A stretch of DNA of 64,000 nucleotides from Sphagnum compactum. Its lineage: Eukaryota > Bryophyta > Sphagnopsida > Sphagnales. Below are positions 1-11,414 of this stretch, in pieces. The translations under genes were made by a program, and so were the position numbers. The DNA is taken from contig OZ234494.1 of NCBI GenBank assembly GCA_965153455.1, positions 10,106,001 to 10,170,000 of the forward strand, in the 5' to 3' direction. Below the pieces are notes generated by a model that saw nothing but the letters and a program-made list of their open reading frames with translations, was not told the origin of the DNA and ran no database searches. Numbering within the stretch: the stretch's first letter is position 1; each line of letters begins with the position of its first letter.

Positions 1-2
1 GC

Positions 3-206
3 CCGTTTCAGCGCATTTCTGAACTAGATGTAGGATACATGGCTTTACATTATCCGTTGCTATTTCCTTACGGTGAGGATGGATGGCATCCGAATATTTT
101 GCTCAATGGTGTTGTTGTTGATGTAGATTTGGATGAAGACCATGCGGAAGAATATGAGCTTCAATTGCGTTGCTTCGGGGTGACCGATTGTGGCATCAAT
201 GTGTAG
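3..206 (+). pseudogene. Helitron helicase-like domain fragment
   Basis: An open frame from base 3 to the stop at 204-206 reads PFQRISELDVGYMALHYP, then LLFPYGEDGW. This is the block that precedes the Rep/helicase-like region of plant Helitron transposases, where ISEL-x5-MALxYPLLFPYGEDG is strongly conserved. The fragment runs off the left edge of the window, and after the GW motif it continues about 40 residues in an acidic stretch before ending. No Rep HUH motif or Pif1-type helicase motif is visible, so this is a scrap. The name rests on motif recognition only. Confidence 0.6.
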
Positions 207-384
207 CAAAAACAATTTCTGAAAGATTTGATTATTTTAATTGTAAAAAACCATCTTCCTTTACAATTTGTAAATAGTAGTTAGTTAAAAAGATTTAGTA
301 TGCATTTATGTCTAATAATTATTTTTCCTTTTAAAAATAAAATTTTAATGAATTACTGCCTGAATTAGTGGAAAAAAACTACAC

Positions 385-1805
385 AATTATATGTTTTACC
401 AACCTTAATAGAATGTCATTTTGCAACTACAAGTTTTGATATGTGGATGTCAAAAGTTGGACATGATATTTTTGCATTAGTGATTAAATTTTTAGGAGAT
501 GATTGGTAGCCAAAGCACATTACCCTTGGTCTTTTTGAACCAATAGACACTACTCGACAAACTTTGGCTAAAAAATTGACAGATTGTTGGAAGTTATGCA
601 TTGAAGAAAAAAATTATTGTTTATGTCAAGGATGAGGGATCTAATCTGAACACTATGACTATAACCCAAAAATCAATTGTGAGTTGTTATATGTTGGGTT
701 CGGAGGAAAGTTTTCAAAGCGTTTGTTTTGGGCATGCATTTTCCAAGACTTGCCAATATGCTACAAAAGAAGAAAAAGTCTACAAAGACTTACAATATGT
801 GTCAATAAAATCTGTTCAAGGAGATTTGCAAAAATGCATAACTTGGCCAAAAAAAATCTAGAAAGGGTAAGCAAGAATGGGAAAATGCATGTGTAAATTT
901 AGGTCTTCCCCCTCAGAAAATTGTATACTCCAGTGAAGATAAGATAAATTTTTAGTTTTTTAGACTTTTTTATGTGCACATTTTTTGTCAATTTTCACTT
1001 TGCATAAACCTTTTTTCATTGTTTTTCAACTTTTATTGTGCATATTTGAACATTTTCTTTTGCTATTGTAGATTTGTTAGCAAAGTTATCCTTTTCTAGG
1101 AAGCTTTGCAGTTCAAAGAAGTAATTATATTATGTTACAATGGGTAGAATTTTGTGAGATTGAGTGCAAGAGTACCACCTCTTTTGACATGGCACATTTG
1201 TTGCATCATTGTTGATTCTCTTGGCCTTGTTGTGTTTGTTTGTATTTTGAACCATCTAGGGGTCATTGGTGTTAAGTGATGCACTAAATTTTGCCATATC
1301 TATGAGTCTAAAATTCAGGGATGAAATTGATTCTGCAACCTTTGACAACTTCATGGAAGAAGATGGAAATGTTGTTTATAAGTTGTCATGTTTGGCCTCC
1401 AATATAAAGAAGGAAGTTATTTAGGTTTTGGATTCTTTTCTTTCTTTTTTAAAAAAATATGAGGAAAGAAAGGCCCATAATATGCTTTTTTTAATGTTGG
1501 ACCCTAGGTTTAAAACTTTTTGTCTTGTGTCCTCACTTATTGGTCGTGAACAAGGTACGACAATTGTTGAAAAATATGACAAACAATCTTTATTTCTTAT
1601 GCTTCTTAAATGTTATTATCATTTGCATCCATTGATTGAATCTGAAAACGGTGTTGTTGATCAAAAGGTTGAAGATGATAAAAGTTTGGATATCTTTGAG
1701 ATGACAATCAACATAAGTGAACCAACAATAGAATTGGTCAATAGAGAGTTTTTGATTTTGAAGGAGCTTTTGAAAGGGACGAAGTTGTGGAGTTGTAAAT
1801 TTTGA
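385..1805 (+). pseudogene. Decayed hAT-type transposase (copy 1)
   Basis: Translated pieces in shifting frames run in the order of a plant hAT transposase. Near 430-600 is SFDMWMSKVGHDIFALVI, the block around the first catalytic region. At 601-720 is a 'VKDEGSNLN' block. At 1320-1440 is a middle section. At 1428-1805 is the C-terminal dimerisation region, with MLFLMLDPRFKTF and a late EPTIELVNREFLIL segment. Stops and frameshifts separate all the pieces, so it is not functional. The second copy at 13379-15512 on the other strand has the same blocks (VKDEGSNLN, SEPIEKLVKREFLI), which supports the call. BED-finger sequence is not seen here. Terminal inverted repeats were not located. Confidence 0.65.
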
Positions 1806-2013
1806 ATAATTTTTCCCCCAAATTTCCATGTATTTTTAAATTGTAAAAAAATATTTTAATTAATAAAGGAATTAAATAATTATTAATTTAAATATTAATT
1901 TCCAAAAGAATGAAAACTGGGTTGTGAGAACTAGACAAGAGAACCAACTGTTATCATATATGCAAGAATCGCCCTAATTGAGAATCGGGTGCATTTGGAA
2001 AAAGTAAAAATCT

Positions 2014-2086
2014 TGAGAACCGATCAGGTTCTCATAGCATAATGTAAGAACTGGAACAGCCGGTTCTCACAAAAAAGTGAGAACCG
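2014..2086. repeat. Two perfect GAGAACC-type palindromes
   Basis: Two hairpin-forming palindromes lie side by side. The first, TGAGAACC-GATCA-GGTTCTCA, occupies 2014-2034 with 8-base arms. The second, CGGTTCTCAC-AAAAAA-GTGAGAACCG, occupies 2061-2086 with perfect 10-base arms. The second is nearly the same as a palindrome at 16910-16931. Both sit outside decayed hAT copies, so they may be subterminal repeats of a transposon or of a non-autonomous relative. Confidence 0.7.
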
Positions 2087-4938
2087 CCCAACACTGGTAT
2101 TTATCTGAGTGGGAGGGGCAGTCCTCTGCTGGTTGAACTTCTAAGTGGAATGGGCCTTCTTCCACACTCGGTCTCCTTTCCTGTTCCCCTGGCCCATGTT
2201 GGGTAAAGAGCATGCCAATTTTGTTACTTACCAGGGTACGCTATTAATTCTTAGAATCTTCTGCTTTCACATACATTTGGGGAGGGGGGTTTCAGTTCAA
2301 TATAAGATATTTGTTGATTACTTTGGAAAAAAGGTTTATAAAAATTTGGAAAACAAATTAGGCCCTCAAAAAACTCTTGAAGACATTTCCAAAACAAAAA
2401 AAGCACGTGGAAATATACTTAAAGTTCTTTTATTTCATTTAAAAATAAAATCTAGATTTCTATCAATTGTCAAAACTACCATACTTATGAGTAAATAAAG
2501 GTAGATACTAAATAGTAACATTATTCCACTGATGATTAGGTGACAAAATAACACCCTCCAATCAGAGTTTTTGTTTGTGGAGAATTTTCATCACTTGGAA
2601 ACAAAATAAGGGGTTGCAACTTGTACAAAGATTTATTTTTGGAAAAAGTGACCTATAGTTGCCATATTTTGAGGGATTTCTTTTTGAAATTGCTAGATTT
2701 AGACCATAGGTTCTAGCATGTTGCCAAAGTATATAGTGAGGTTCTAAAAGTTTCTGCTTTCCTTTGTGAATTGTAATTAAATTTTGCTAAGTCTTTTGTA
2801 GATTATTGGTAGTTCACTTACCTCCTCAAGAGAAAACAGTCCTTTTAAAAGGAAGTTATGTGAATTTTTAAAAAAAGGATCTCATATATTGGTTATTGGA
2901 TAGAAATTATAATTTAAATACTTGTATAATAGGATCTTATTTATTTTTAAAATTGAAATATAATTAATATAGGGCAAACATTATTTTCAAGTACTAGAAT
3001 TTTTAAGAAAATAATATCATATGTACAATGGACTTTGTCAAGTTATTGTTTTGGAAGTAGATGACTTTGGGTGGGAAGCAAGTGACATTATAAACTTACA
3101 CCATTTAAACATAAAACATTTACACCTTTTAAGGAGAAAATAAGGAGATAACATGGAATGCCATGTCAAATTGTGTTGGAGTAAATGTATTTAGAAACAT
3201 TTTATTTTTAAGCATGTTGTCCTTATGATCAAACGAATATTATAATATCTTGGTAGCTTCGATATTAATTACATTATTTTCAGAAATGTTGAATTTTTAG
3301 AAAATATTTTTTCCAAAGACCAAAATTTTGTGAAGGAAATCAGAGAATCTTTGTGAGTATTTTATTTTTTGACATGGAATTTTCAATTTTAATTAATTAT
3401 TTGACAAACATGCATTAAAACTACCTTTGTGCTATGATATGTGTTACCAAATTCAATTCAAACATAAAAATTAAATTTAGTTTAGGGTGGCTTACATATA
3501 TGAATATAATAATATTAATTTTTATAAGTTAGGAAAAATTAATGGTCCTTCACATAATACCTTTTAAACAATATTGTTTTTGAAACATGTAATGGATGAA
3601 AGCATGATTGGGTGATACCATTAAAAATCATTTAACGATTTTTTTTAGGAATGGTTAAGAAATATTTGATAAAATTTGAAAATGTATTATGATTTTTTTC
3701 CCCTATTGTTGCATCCATGTAACCAATGGTTTTGATTATTTTGACAATAAAATGCAAGATATATTTTAAAATTTTGTAGGATGCCATGCATTATCACATC
3801 GAAATCTACAACTATCACTATCGTCACACATACATCATGTACCAAATAAAGCCATGAATGGTACACCATATCCAAACCAAAATGAATTCATTTGCAATAA
3901 CACAAGAATCCAAGCCCCAAACATAAAAACAACACAAACACCATGTACCATGAAAAGTTATGCAAACACAACACAACTTGCAAAGTAGAAACACATTATG
4001 TTTTGTAATCTCAAATCAATAATAAAGATTTAAGATCACAAAATTTGTGTTTTATACCAATTCACAAGTTAACTTGAACTTGTCCATGTTGGAATTGATT
4101 TAAAGCTAAATTACACACTAAATTACATTAGTTTAACTAAGTTAGATTAGGCATAATTAATTTATATTTAACTATATAGTTAATCATAACCACTTGACAA
4201 AGGAAATGGGGTTGAAAAATTTGTGTTCATGAAGATATAGGAATTTTATGAATGCCATAATTCTTGATGGACATCGAGTGTCCATGGCTTTTTTTAAAAA
4301 TTAATAGACATGGAAAACATATACTATTCTTCTTAGACTTAAAGTTATAAAATGCAAACAATATCCACATTGATGCATGTATTGTTAAACTTTAATATTG
4401 AGTCTAAGCCTAAGAAGAAAACACTTTGAATTTTGAGTAATTTCTTTCATTGAAAATTGAAAGTTGGGTAATGAGTTCACACTTGACCCAACGGCACAAG
4501 TCACACTAGTTGGAGATTAGCCAATGCAATGATCCAGGTGCCTGGAAAGTTTGATACTCTCAATTGTGGTGTGTGGATAGTGCCAGTGGTAGTAAGCTAT
4601 TTCATGTGAGAGCGAAGCGAGATCAGCATTGTCCTTTTTTTTGTTTCTGGGCGAATTGGGTCCACAAAAAAGAATCTGGTGCAAGGTGTACAAAGGGTAT
4701 TTTTAGAAAGATGTGCAAAAGTCACCATATTTTGAGGGAAAAAAAAGTCAGAAGTCGTCACATTTAGACACTGAGTTCCTGGATCGAGAAGAAGAGGAGA
4801 TCCTAAAAAATTCCTACTTTGCTGGCTGACGTCTAGCCAAATTGGGCTCATTTCCTCTTGTGGAATGATCGCCAGTTCACATCTACTTGACAAAACTGAA
4901 AAAAGAAACTCTGGAGATCAGTTGGTCTAGAATGCAAC

Positions 4939-4964
4939 AAATAAATAAATAAATAAATATTTTG
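4939..4964. repeat. (AAAT)n microsatellite
   Basis: About six AAAT/AAATA units in a row. A simple repeat with no other feature attached. Confidence 0.8.
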
Positions 4965-5326
4965 GGAACATTACTTAATTGGCCCATTTCTGTTTACATG
5001 GAGGTTTTGGACTTTGCTTGAAATAATATTTGAGCTTGATTGAATTTAGCTCCAGTGCAAGATCTAAGGTTTCTTAGAAAAAGAACCAGAGAAGAATGCT
5101 AACTAGTATTTGAGCCCTAGTACTTCCCACAGATCAATAACACATGTACATATCAATTCTGCAAAAGCCTCCCTCGAACTGAAGACAATCTGCTCAATAA
5201 CAGCACATACATAAAGACTATACCAGTTGCTTCGTGACATGAATATGTACAAGAGATAGATCTTGAGTGGAGTTAATATATATGTCAGAGAAAGCCAAAT
5301 ATACACTGAAAAGCCAACCCAATTGA

Positions 5327-5412
5327 TCTGCACTGACGTTTAGGGGTTAAATCCATGAGAAGCTGACCAAATGGGTCTGCTCTGACATTTAGGGGTCAAA
5401 TCCATTAATATA
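5327..5412. repeat. Tandem duplication in the CML 3' flank
   Basis: Two copies of a unit containing 'ctgacrtttaggggtyaaatccat' follow each other with a period of about 57 bases, just downstream of the CML stop on the minus strand. The unit probably lies in the 3' UTR or immediate downstream DNA. Confidence 0.6.
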
Positions 5413-5444
5413 CAGCTGGGGATCTGAAGAGCTGATTTATTTGA

Positions 5445-6020
5445 TCAGTAAACACTAGTGTCACGCATCAGGTTTTGGAAATCTTTGAAATCAACCAAGC
5501 CATCCCCATCTGTGTCCACAGATCTGATCATGTAATGGCATTCTTCCAAGGTTAGATTGGTATCACCCAAGCTTTTTAGCACACTATGAAGCTCCTCTGC
5601 AGAGATAACTCCATTGCCATCCAGGTCGAAACTATGGAAGGCGGATTCCATGACATCAGAAAAAGCAGCTCCAGTTCCTGCTGTTTCAAGTCCGTCCACC
5701 CCGCTTCCGTGCAAATTCAGGCTAATAAATTCTTGCAAGTTGATGAACCCATCACCGTCCATATCCACTTCCTCTACCATTCTTCTGAGCTCCGCGTTCG
5801 AGGGATTCTCTCCGAGGGCTTGAAGAACGGACCCAAGTTCCGCTTGTGAGATTTTACCATCGCCGTTACGATCGAATACTTTGAAGACTTCTGTCAGCTC
5901 GCTTACCATATGTGCTGATATTCCTGCACATTCTGCGACCTCAATCTCAATCTCGCCTCTTGTTGGCACAGCTTTAATCTCTGTTTTATGAGTAGTTTGG
6001 CTTGAAGACGTAGGTTCCAT
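5445..6020 (-). CDS. Calmodulin-like protein with four EF-hands
   Basis: Uninterrupted single-exon frame of 191 residues, starting at ATG 6020 and stopping at TGA 5447-5445. Four canonical EF-hand loops are visible: residues 50-61 (DRNGDGKISQAE), 86-97 (DMDGDGFINLQE), 132-143 (DLDGNGVISAEE) and 169-180 (DTDGDGLVDFKD). The first pair and the second pair are separated by a linker of about 34 residues rich in Gly and Ala, giving the two-lobed arrangement of calmodulin. The N-terminal 40 residues are an extra, polar extension with no clear targeting signal, so this is a CML rather than true calmodulin. The family acts as a cytosolic or nuclear calcium sensor that binds target peptides; the partner cannot be told from sequence. 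Loop 4 ends in Asp instead of Glu at position 12. Single-exon CMLs are common in plants. Confidence in the family is high; the subgroup is not assigned. Confidence 0.93.
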   Translation of the reverse strand: MEPTSSSQTTHKTEIKAVPTRGEIEIEVAECAGISAHMVSELTEVFKVFDRNGDGKISQAELGSVLQALGENPSNAELRRMVEEVDMDGDGFINLQEFISLNLHGSGVDGLETAGTGAAFSDVMESAFHSFDLDGNGVISAEELHSVLKSLGDTNLTLEECHYMIRSVDTDGDGLVDFKDFQNLMRDTSVY

Positions 6021-6519
6021 ATTTTCCTCGACCGGGCCGGTACTGGGAAGATTAATCGGTCAAATGCGTCGCTCCAAACAGCACTTGAGTCGACTCCAAA
6101 AACGTTTGGTGAACCTCAGACTTTAGACCAAAAAATCCAGGAGCTTCTGTTACGATTTAGACCGTATAAAATCAGGACAATTTTGTGGCAAAGAGATAGA
6201 CCCCTAAGACTATTCGACCGAGGAAATTGATCAACTGGGTAACAGCAGCATGTGCAATTGGGAACGGAAGCAATCCAGAAATCAAGCTGCTAAAATTATG
6301 TAACTACTGCTTGAAGAATTTTTTAAAACAAGCGGATCAAGTTCTAAATTGCGAGCACCCGTAAACTTATGGACCTTGAGAGGAAATACTTGCTTACGAA
6401 ACAAAGATGGGAAGTGATGTGAAAAATCAGTTATTCTTGTGCAAGTTGTGAATTGAGTGTCTAGTTCTTATGCACTCACAAGCTCTTACATACATGAGCA
6501 GCTTCGGTTTGAAATCCTT

Positions 6520-7120
6520 GGTTCTCGTCAAGCTTTTGGTGTCTCGTTTCCGAACAAGCGCGAAGAAGGTGCAAGGCGTGTGCAGGAGCCGGCAGTTCAC
6601 CGTGTAACCTCCTGGAATGAAGACGTCCAGGCAGGAGTGATGATGCCGGGACAGTACCGGATGGTCGACGATCTGCGCGTGATCTATCCGGTTCTTCAAC
6701 GGGGTTTCCGAGTCCTTTCTAGCTCCGACCATAACGAAGTTTTCCCGTGCCGTGAAAGGTCCTTCCGAAATGACGTGCTGTCGCCGACACGCCGCGTGCT
6801 GACGACGTTCCCGATTGCGCCGGGCTGACCGCCCAAAATAACTTACTGTGAAATTTACACCTCCTCCTTGCTTCTTGTTCTGCACTAGGTATGGAAGAAC
6901 GTGGCGAGACCGTTAGAGTGAGCCGTCGTCCTGTTGGGCGGTAACTTGGTTTGTAATGCCCGATAGCTGTTACGTGGTCGGTAAGGCCTGTGCACAGGGG
7001 TGTTACCAAAATAAGTTGCTGCCTGAGGTACTGCCCGACATCAGGGCCTTCGCTTCGCCAATGTGAAGCGCCACTCAGTTCATTACAGTTTTCAACAGTC
7101 AAATAGTGGGCGTCGGTTTT
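6520..7120. other. GC-rich island upstream of the CML gene
   Basis: Base composition rises sharply here compared with its surroundings, with many CpG steps. Overlapping open frames exist on both strands, as expected from GC richness, but none shows a recognisable domain. It starts about 500 bases upstream of the CML start codon. It could be a promoter-associated island or an inserted repeat. The 6975-7085 part resembles a segment at 20255-20365, which favours a repeat for that portion. Confidence 0.4.
6973..7085 (+). repeat. Dispersed repeat, copy 1 of 2
   Basis: The segment beginning 'ggtaaggcctgtgcacaggg' and ending near 'agcgccactcagtt' aligns by eye with 20255-20365, which begins 'ggtaaggcatgtggacaggg' and ends 'gaccactcaacc', in the same orientation. 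The two are diverged. No coding content is recognised. Confidence 0.55.
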
Positions 7121-7129
7121 CACTGGCCA

Positions 7130-8280
7130 AAATCTTCAAGATCTGACGGCCAGAGTTACGGAAGGGTAAAGAGGGTTCTTTTCCCTGTAATGTGTGGAGG
7201 GTGTTTTTACATAATGCCCTCTGTAAGGGCAGAAGAACCTGCTCTCTAGAATGGGGTCTGATTACCCCAAATAAAGGGTACCTTCCCTTACACTAAAAAA
7301 ATGAGGAGTGCTTTACAAAAATGGAAGAGCTTGCCCAGAAACTCCAAGGGCCTTGCTGCATGTAAAAGCGCTATCTCTTTCTTAAATGCAAATTTTTTGT
7401 GATACCCTTTTGGTACCTGGGTAGGAACTTTTAAAACCGGAAAAGCAAAGTAGCTTTCAACAACCCAAAGATGTTCTCCCTTTTTAGGTACCTAGTAACA
7501 TTACAATGCTGTCAAAATACACAATGAAAATTCTGACAGATCCTTAGTAGGTCTACCAAGGCATGTTCTACAGGGTAACCGATTTTCCCTTGCCCACCGG
7601 CATTCACATTTCAAGCACGTTCTCCTTGAGAATTCATGTTACGAGTTAAACTAACTGCACCAGCCTAAATGTGGAACCAGCAAATGACTGCCTGTCCCAC
7701 TTACGAAGAGGCTCAATTCGGCGGCGTTGAAAAACCCCTCATGGACCACCGGGTGTCAGTGTTGCAACTTCTCTGGCGGTCACAAAGATCTGACCAAGGG
7801 TTTGGATTCCTGTCAATCCAAAGTTTAGGGAAGGTAATGTGTCACACTTCTCCTGAGAGGTTGTGAGTTCAAAGTCAGTGAGGAGCGAATGTCCATGCAC
7901 CACATAATTTTTTGTCCTGTGCTTCCCAAGAAAGGTTTTGAACACTAAATAGGAACAAAGGATTAAAGGCAGCATCAGGTTTGATGTTTGTTGTAGGACA
8001 ATGTTAAAGAGGAATTTTTAATTTTTTTCTTTTTATTATTAATCTGAATTATGCTTTAATTATTTTTCTTGCACCACCATTTCAAAGAAGAAAATTATGG
8101 TGCAATGGTTAGAATCATCATGTTTAAGCCCAAAGGTTTGATTGTTCTCTCAAATTTTCATTTTTTTTCACAGACATCTCTGAAAATAAATATAGCTCTT
8201 GAGCAATTTCTTCAAGCAAGTTTTCCTCAAAAGTCAAGGGCTTGCAATTTCCTTGGGGAGAAGAGGATTTAATCAAGTTT
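7130..8280. other. Intergenic DNA, nothing recognised
   Basis: Several short frames on both strands show no family resemblance and look like chance reading frames. A SINE-like B-box fragment near 7860 was considered and not accepted. Confidence 0.5.
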
Positions 8281-8289
8281 CCCCCAGTT

Positions 8290-8725
8290 ACCTAGGGGGA
8301 AACGAACTTGCAACTTCTCAACGGCAAATGGGCTAAAGTTTCCTAAGTATATGCGATTCCTTGGGGCAAATGCGCTCAAATCCTCTTGGAAACATGGCTG
8401 CTTGAGACAAATTGGCCCACAAAATGGTTCTTTCAAGTAATGAGCCTAAGTTTCTTGAAGAAACCTGTAAACATGAAGCAAATAGGCCCAAGTTCCCCAT
8501 GGAAACATAAAACATGGTTTCCCAACACATGGGCTCAAATTCTTTAGGGATAATCGATTCCTTGAAGCAAATGGGCCCCATTTCCTCAAGAAACTTCCTA
8601 AGGAGCTTGGGCCCGTTTGCGCTGAGGAAGTTGGAAGAAGAGGACTTGCAACTTTGACTTAACCAAGTTCCCCCAACTTCCCTAGGAGAAGGGAAAGTTT
8701 TGCAGGGTTTTCTCTCTTCTCTTGT
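8290..8725. repeat. Imperfect internal repeats rich in 'gggcccaaattcc'
   Basis: Phrases such as 'gattccttggggcaaatg' (about 8350) and 'gattccttgaagcaaatg' (about 8546), with variants of 'aaatgggctcaaattcc', recur roughly every 100-200 bases. This is diverged tandem or nested repetition without coding sequence. Confidence 0.5.
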
Positions 8726-8729
8726 CCGG

Positions 8730-10800
8730 GAAACTTGTTTGAGAACTTGTCAATGGACTAGCCTACATTTTTTTTTTCATCCATGCATGAAGAAAATGAA
8801 AATTTGAAGAAAATAGTCAAACCTTGGACTTTCGGATTAGAGGGGGTGGTTCTTTCCTTCACACTGCACTTTTTTCCCTTAAAATGATGGTGCAAGAATG
8901 ATAATTAACATGTTTATCATAGTTTGGGTACAATTGTTTTTATTTTTATTTTTTGATTTGAGGGAACGTTAAATGTTAAAATTTTACATTATCTATGTCA
9001 AATAAGATATTTTTTAGGATATTAAACGAGATATCCTTTTTTCCTACCATATTATTTATTTAAAAAAAATGCACATATTTAAACCACCGTAAATATAATA
9101 ATAATAATAATAATATTTTTTGTATTGAATTGAGATATCCTATATTTATTTGAAATTTAAGTTTTAATACTTGATTAAAAAGAAGGGGCACATGATGGCT
9201 CTCATTTTTCAAGGGTTTAAAAAATGTAGTGAAAGGAATACAACCGTTGAAATGAATATAATGATTTGTTTCCTTGAATGGATAAATTATAAATCTTACC
9301 AAATAAATAGCATATAAATATGATGTTTTAAAGCATCAATTGTTCCTCTTCATTCAAAACAAACCAAGGTAAAACACAAATGATGAACATGTGATGGACT
9401 TTAAAAAAAAAAAAAAAAAAAGTCATGTTTGCACTTGTTCTCAAAATTTTCACATAAATGACACATAAATGAGTTCACTTACTAATAATAGTTAATTTAT
9501 TAACTTATTAATTCAATTGAACCTACTAACAATTAATATTTAGCTTCTTTATTACATGTATTGTATTATATTTTTTAATATAAAAAATACATCATATATT
9601 ATTTATAAATAAATTTTCAAAATGAAAATAACCCTGTTACAAAAATAATTAAAGTATGAAATTTAACCAACAACTAATATATGAAACCGTATATTTTCAA
9701 CGAAGAGTGTCCACCTAGGCTTGTTGGGTGTAGTCTTGCAACTACGTCAAGATTAGTGTTATATTTTATTCGTTTCTCCTATTTAGTGCTTGCTCACAAT
9801 GATGTGTGTGACGTTTTGTCTTGCATCATTGGGTGATTTCCATGTGGTTTAAGAATAAATTAATCCTTTTTTTCAACTTTTTAAATAATTCGATTAACAT
9901 TTTGATGGTGTTGTTCTAATAATGGGGTCTTCATATTTATAAATGTTATCATTATTCAAATTTGAGGTCTACGTTTAGAAACAATGCACACAAAAGAATT
10001 GAGCCACAATGACCTTTAACACCAATGCGATCAAAATTTCCATTAACAAATATGTAGCCACTTCCACAAATAAATTTACAACTGTTTGCATATTTGTTGT
10101 GCTAACAAAGCATATGCCAATAAGGATCCAAAAGGTTCCCCCACATCTTTCCAGTCATCATCACCCTTCTCAAGCAAAGAATGTCATTTTACTTCTCTCC
10201 AAAAGATGCCAGCCACATCCAACTTAAACTAAAGTGTGGTGGTAATGGGGTTGCCTACCAATTAAACTCCCCTTATTACCAACTCACATCCAAGTCTCAT
10301 AGCTCACTATATTCGTGATATGGTGTGATTCATATTAAATAGTTGGGGGTGCCTTTCAAAGTTCTTTTTTTTGCAATGAGCCTCTTTGATTGCCCCCATC
10401 ACAATCTTTTTTTGAAAATTTGAAGACAGCCCAATATAAAAGTGTAATCTCCGAACATAGAAACATATAATTCCCAATATTGGCTCACCTGGATATGTTC
10501 CAAGAGGACAATCTTGGGCAAAGCATATGGGACAAAGTAAAGTGCTAATGGAAACATGTTGAAACACATTGGGAACAACAGAATCCAACAAAAACCAACA
10601 CTGGCTAGCTCACGTCAGAACATAGGCAAAGAAAGTCTACACTAAGGTAAGACATAGATTGGTTATTAAACTCTCTGATTTAAGTCCTTTCCTTCTTTCC
10701 TTTTCCATTTTTTCTCTTCTTCTTGTGTTCCCTTGCCAGAATTACATCAGTTTTGAATTTGCCAAAAAGGATCTCTGTTGAAACAAGCAACTAGTTGGGT
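8730..10800. other. AT-rich intergenic DNA
   Basis: No gene seen. It contains an ATA/ATAATA microsatellite at about 9094-9117 and a poly-A run at about 9402-9420, plus long AT-rich stretches. The short frames show no family resemblance. Confidence 0.55.
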
Positions 10801-10834
10801 AATGTCTCTGGCTTAACACATGACCTTTCCCACA

Positions 10835-11410
10835 CAACTTGATTTTGCAAGAGAATTGAACAGATTCTGCAAAAGAACTGGGGGTTCCTTAACAACAAGC
10901 AACAGTTGAAATGGGAAATGTTCCTGAAAATGTGGGACCAAATGAACTCTACATCAAACTGTAGTCTCTCCATAATCTACCTCTAGTTGATTTTGTAAGA
11001 GAAATGACTCTCTAAAAGAACATCATTCCTTCTTCCAAACCAGAAGCAGTTCAAATAGAAAATGTTCTTAGAAATGTGGGATCAAATGAACTCTACATTG
11101 TTCCCCAGTGTCTCCCTACCTCTAGTTGATTTTGTAAGAGAATTGACTCTCTAAGAGGACCGCTGGTTCCTTCTTCCAAATCAGTAACAGTTCAAATAGG
11201 AAATGTTCCTGAAAAGGTAGGATGAAAAAAAAGTCTACATCGATTCAGAAATGTCTCGTCAGTGAAGTTGATTTTGCAAGAAAACTGGATTCTGTAGTTG
11301 ATTTTGCAAGAAGTGATTCTGTGAGAGAACTGGGTGTACCTTCTTCAAAACTAACAAAAAAACCTTCCTGGAAACTTGCAACCAGATGAACTCGATGTGG
11401 TTCCATAAAG
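10835..11410 (+). repeat. Tandem array of a 130-145 bp unit
   Basis: About four diverged units in tandem. Each holds 'gttgattttgyaagagaa', then 'ttccttcttccaaa-cag', then 'gttcaaatrgraaatgttc' and 'gaactctacat'. Unit starts lie near 10840, 10985, 11115 and 11265. Further single units occur at about 11913-12010 and 17255-17515, so the sequence is both tandem and dispersed. No protein is encoded. Confidence 0.7.
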
Positions 11411-11414
11411 AACT

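Larger units (their letters stand above)
1806..5100. other. AT-rich intergenic DNA, no gene seen
   Basis: No convincing coding exon was found on either strand. The stretch holds a cluster of GAGAACC/GGTTCTC palindromes near 2010-2090 and long A/T runs. A fragment resembling 'gacc-atattttgagg' occurs at about 2650-2690 and again at 4720-4740, so dispersed repeat debris is likely. A short AAAT microsatellite lies at about 4940-4963. Confidence 0.6.

Noticed and set aside
6427-7123. Overlapping open frames of 120-150 codons on both strands
   Set aside because: The GC-rich composition explains open frames on both strands, and no domain or splice structure is seen.
7740-7880. tRNA-like B-box (gagttcaaagtc) suggesting a SINE
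   Set aside because: No convincing A-box at the right distance and no A-rich tail or flanking duplication.
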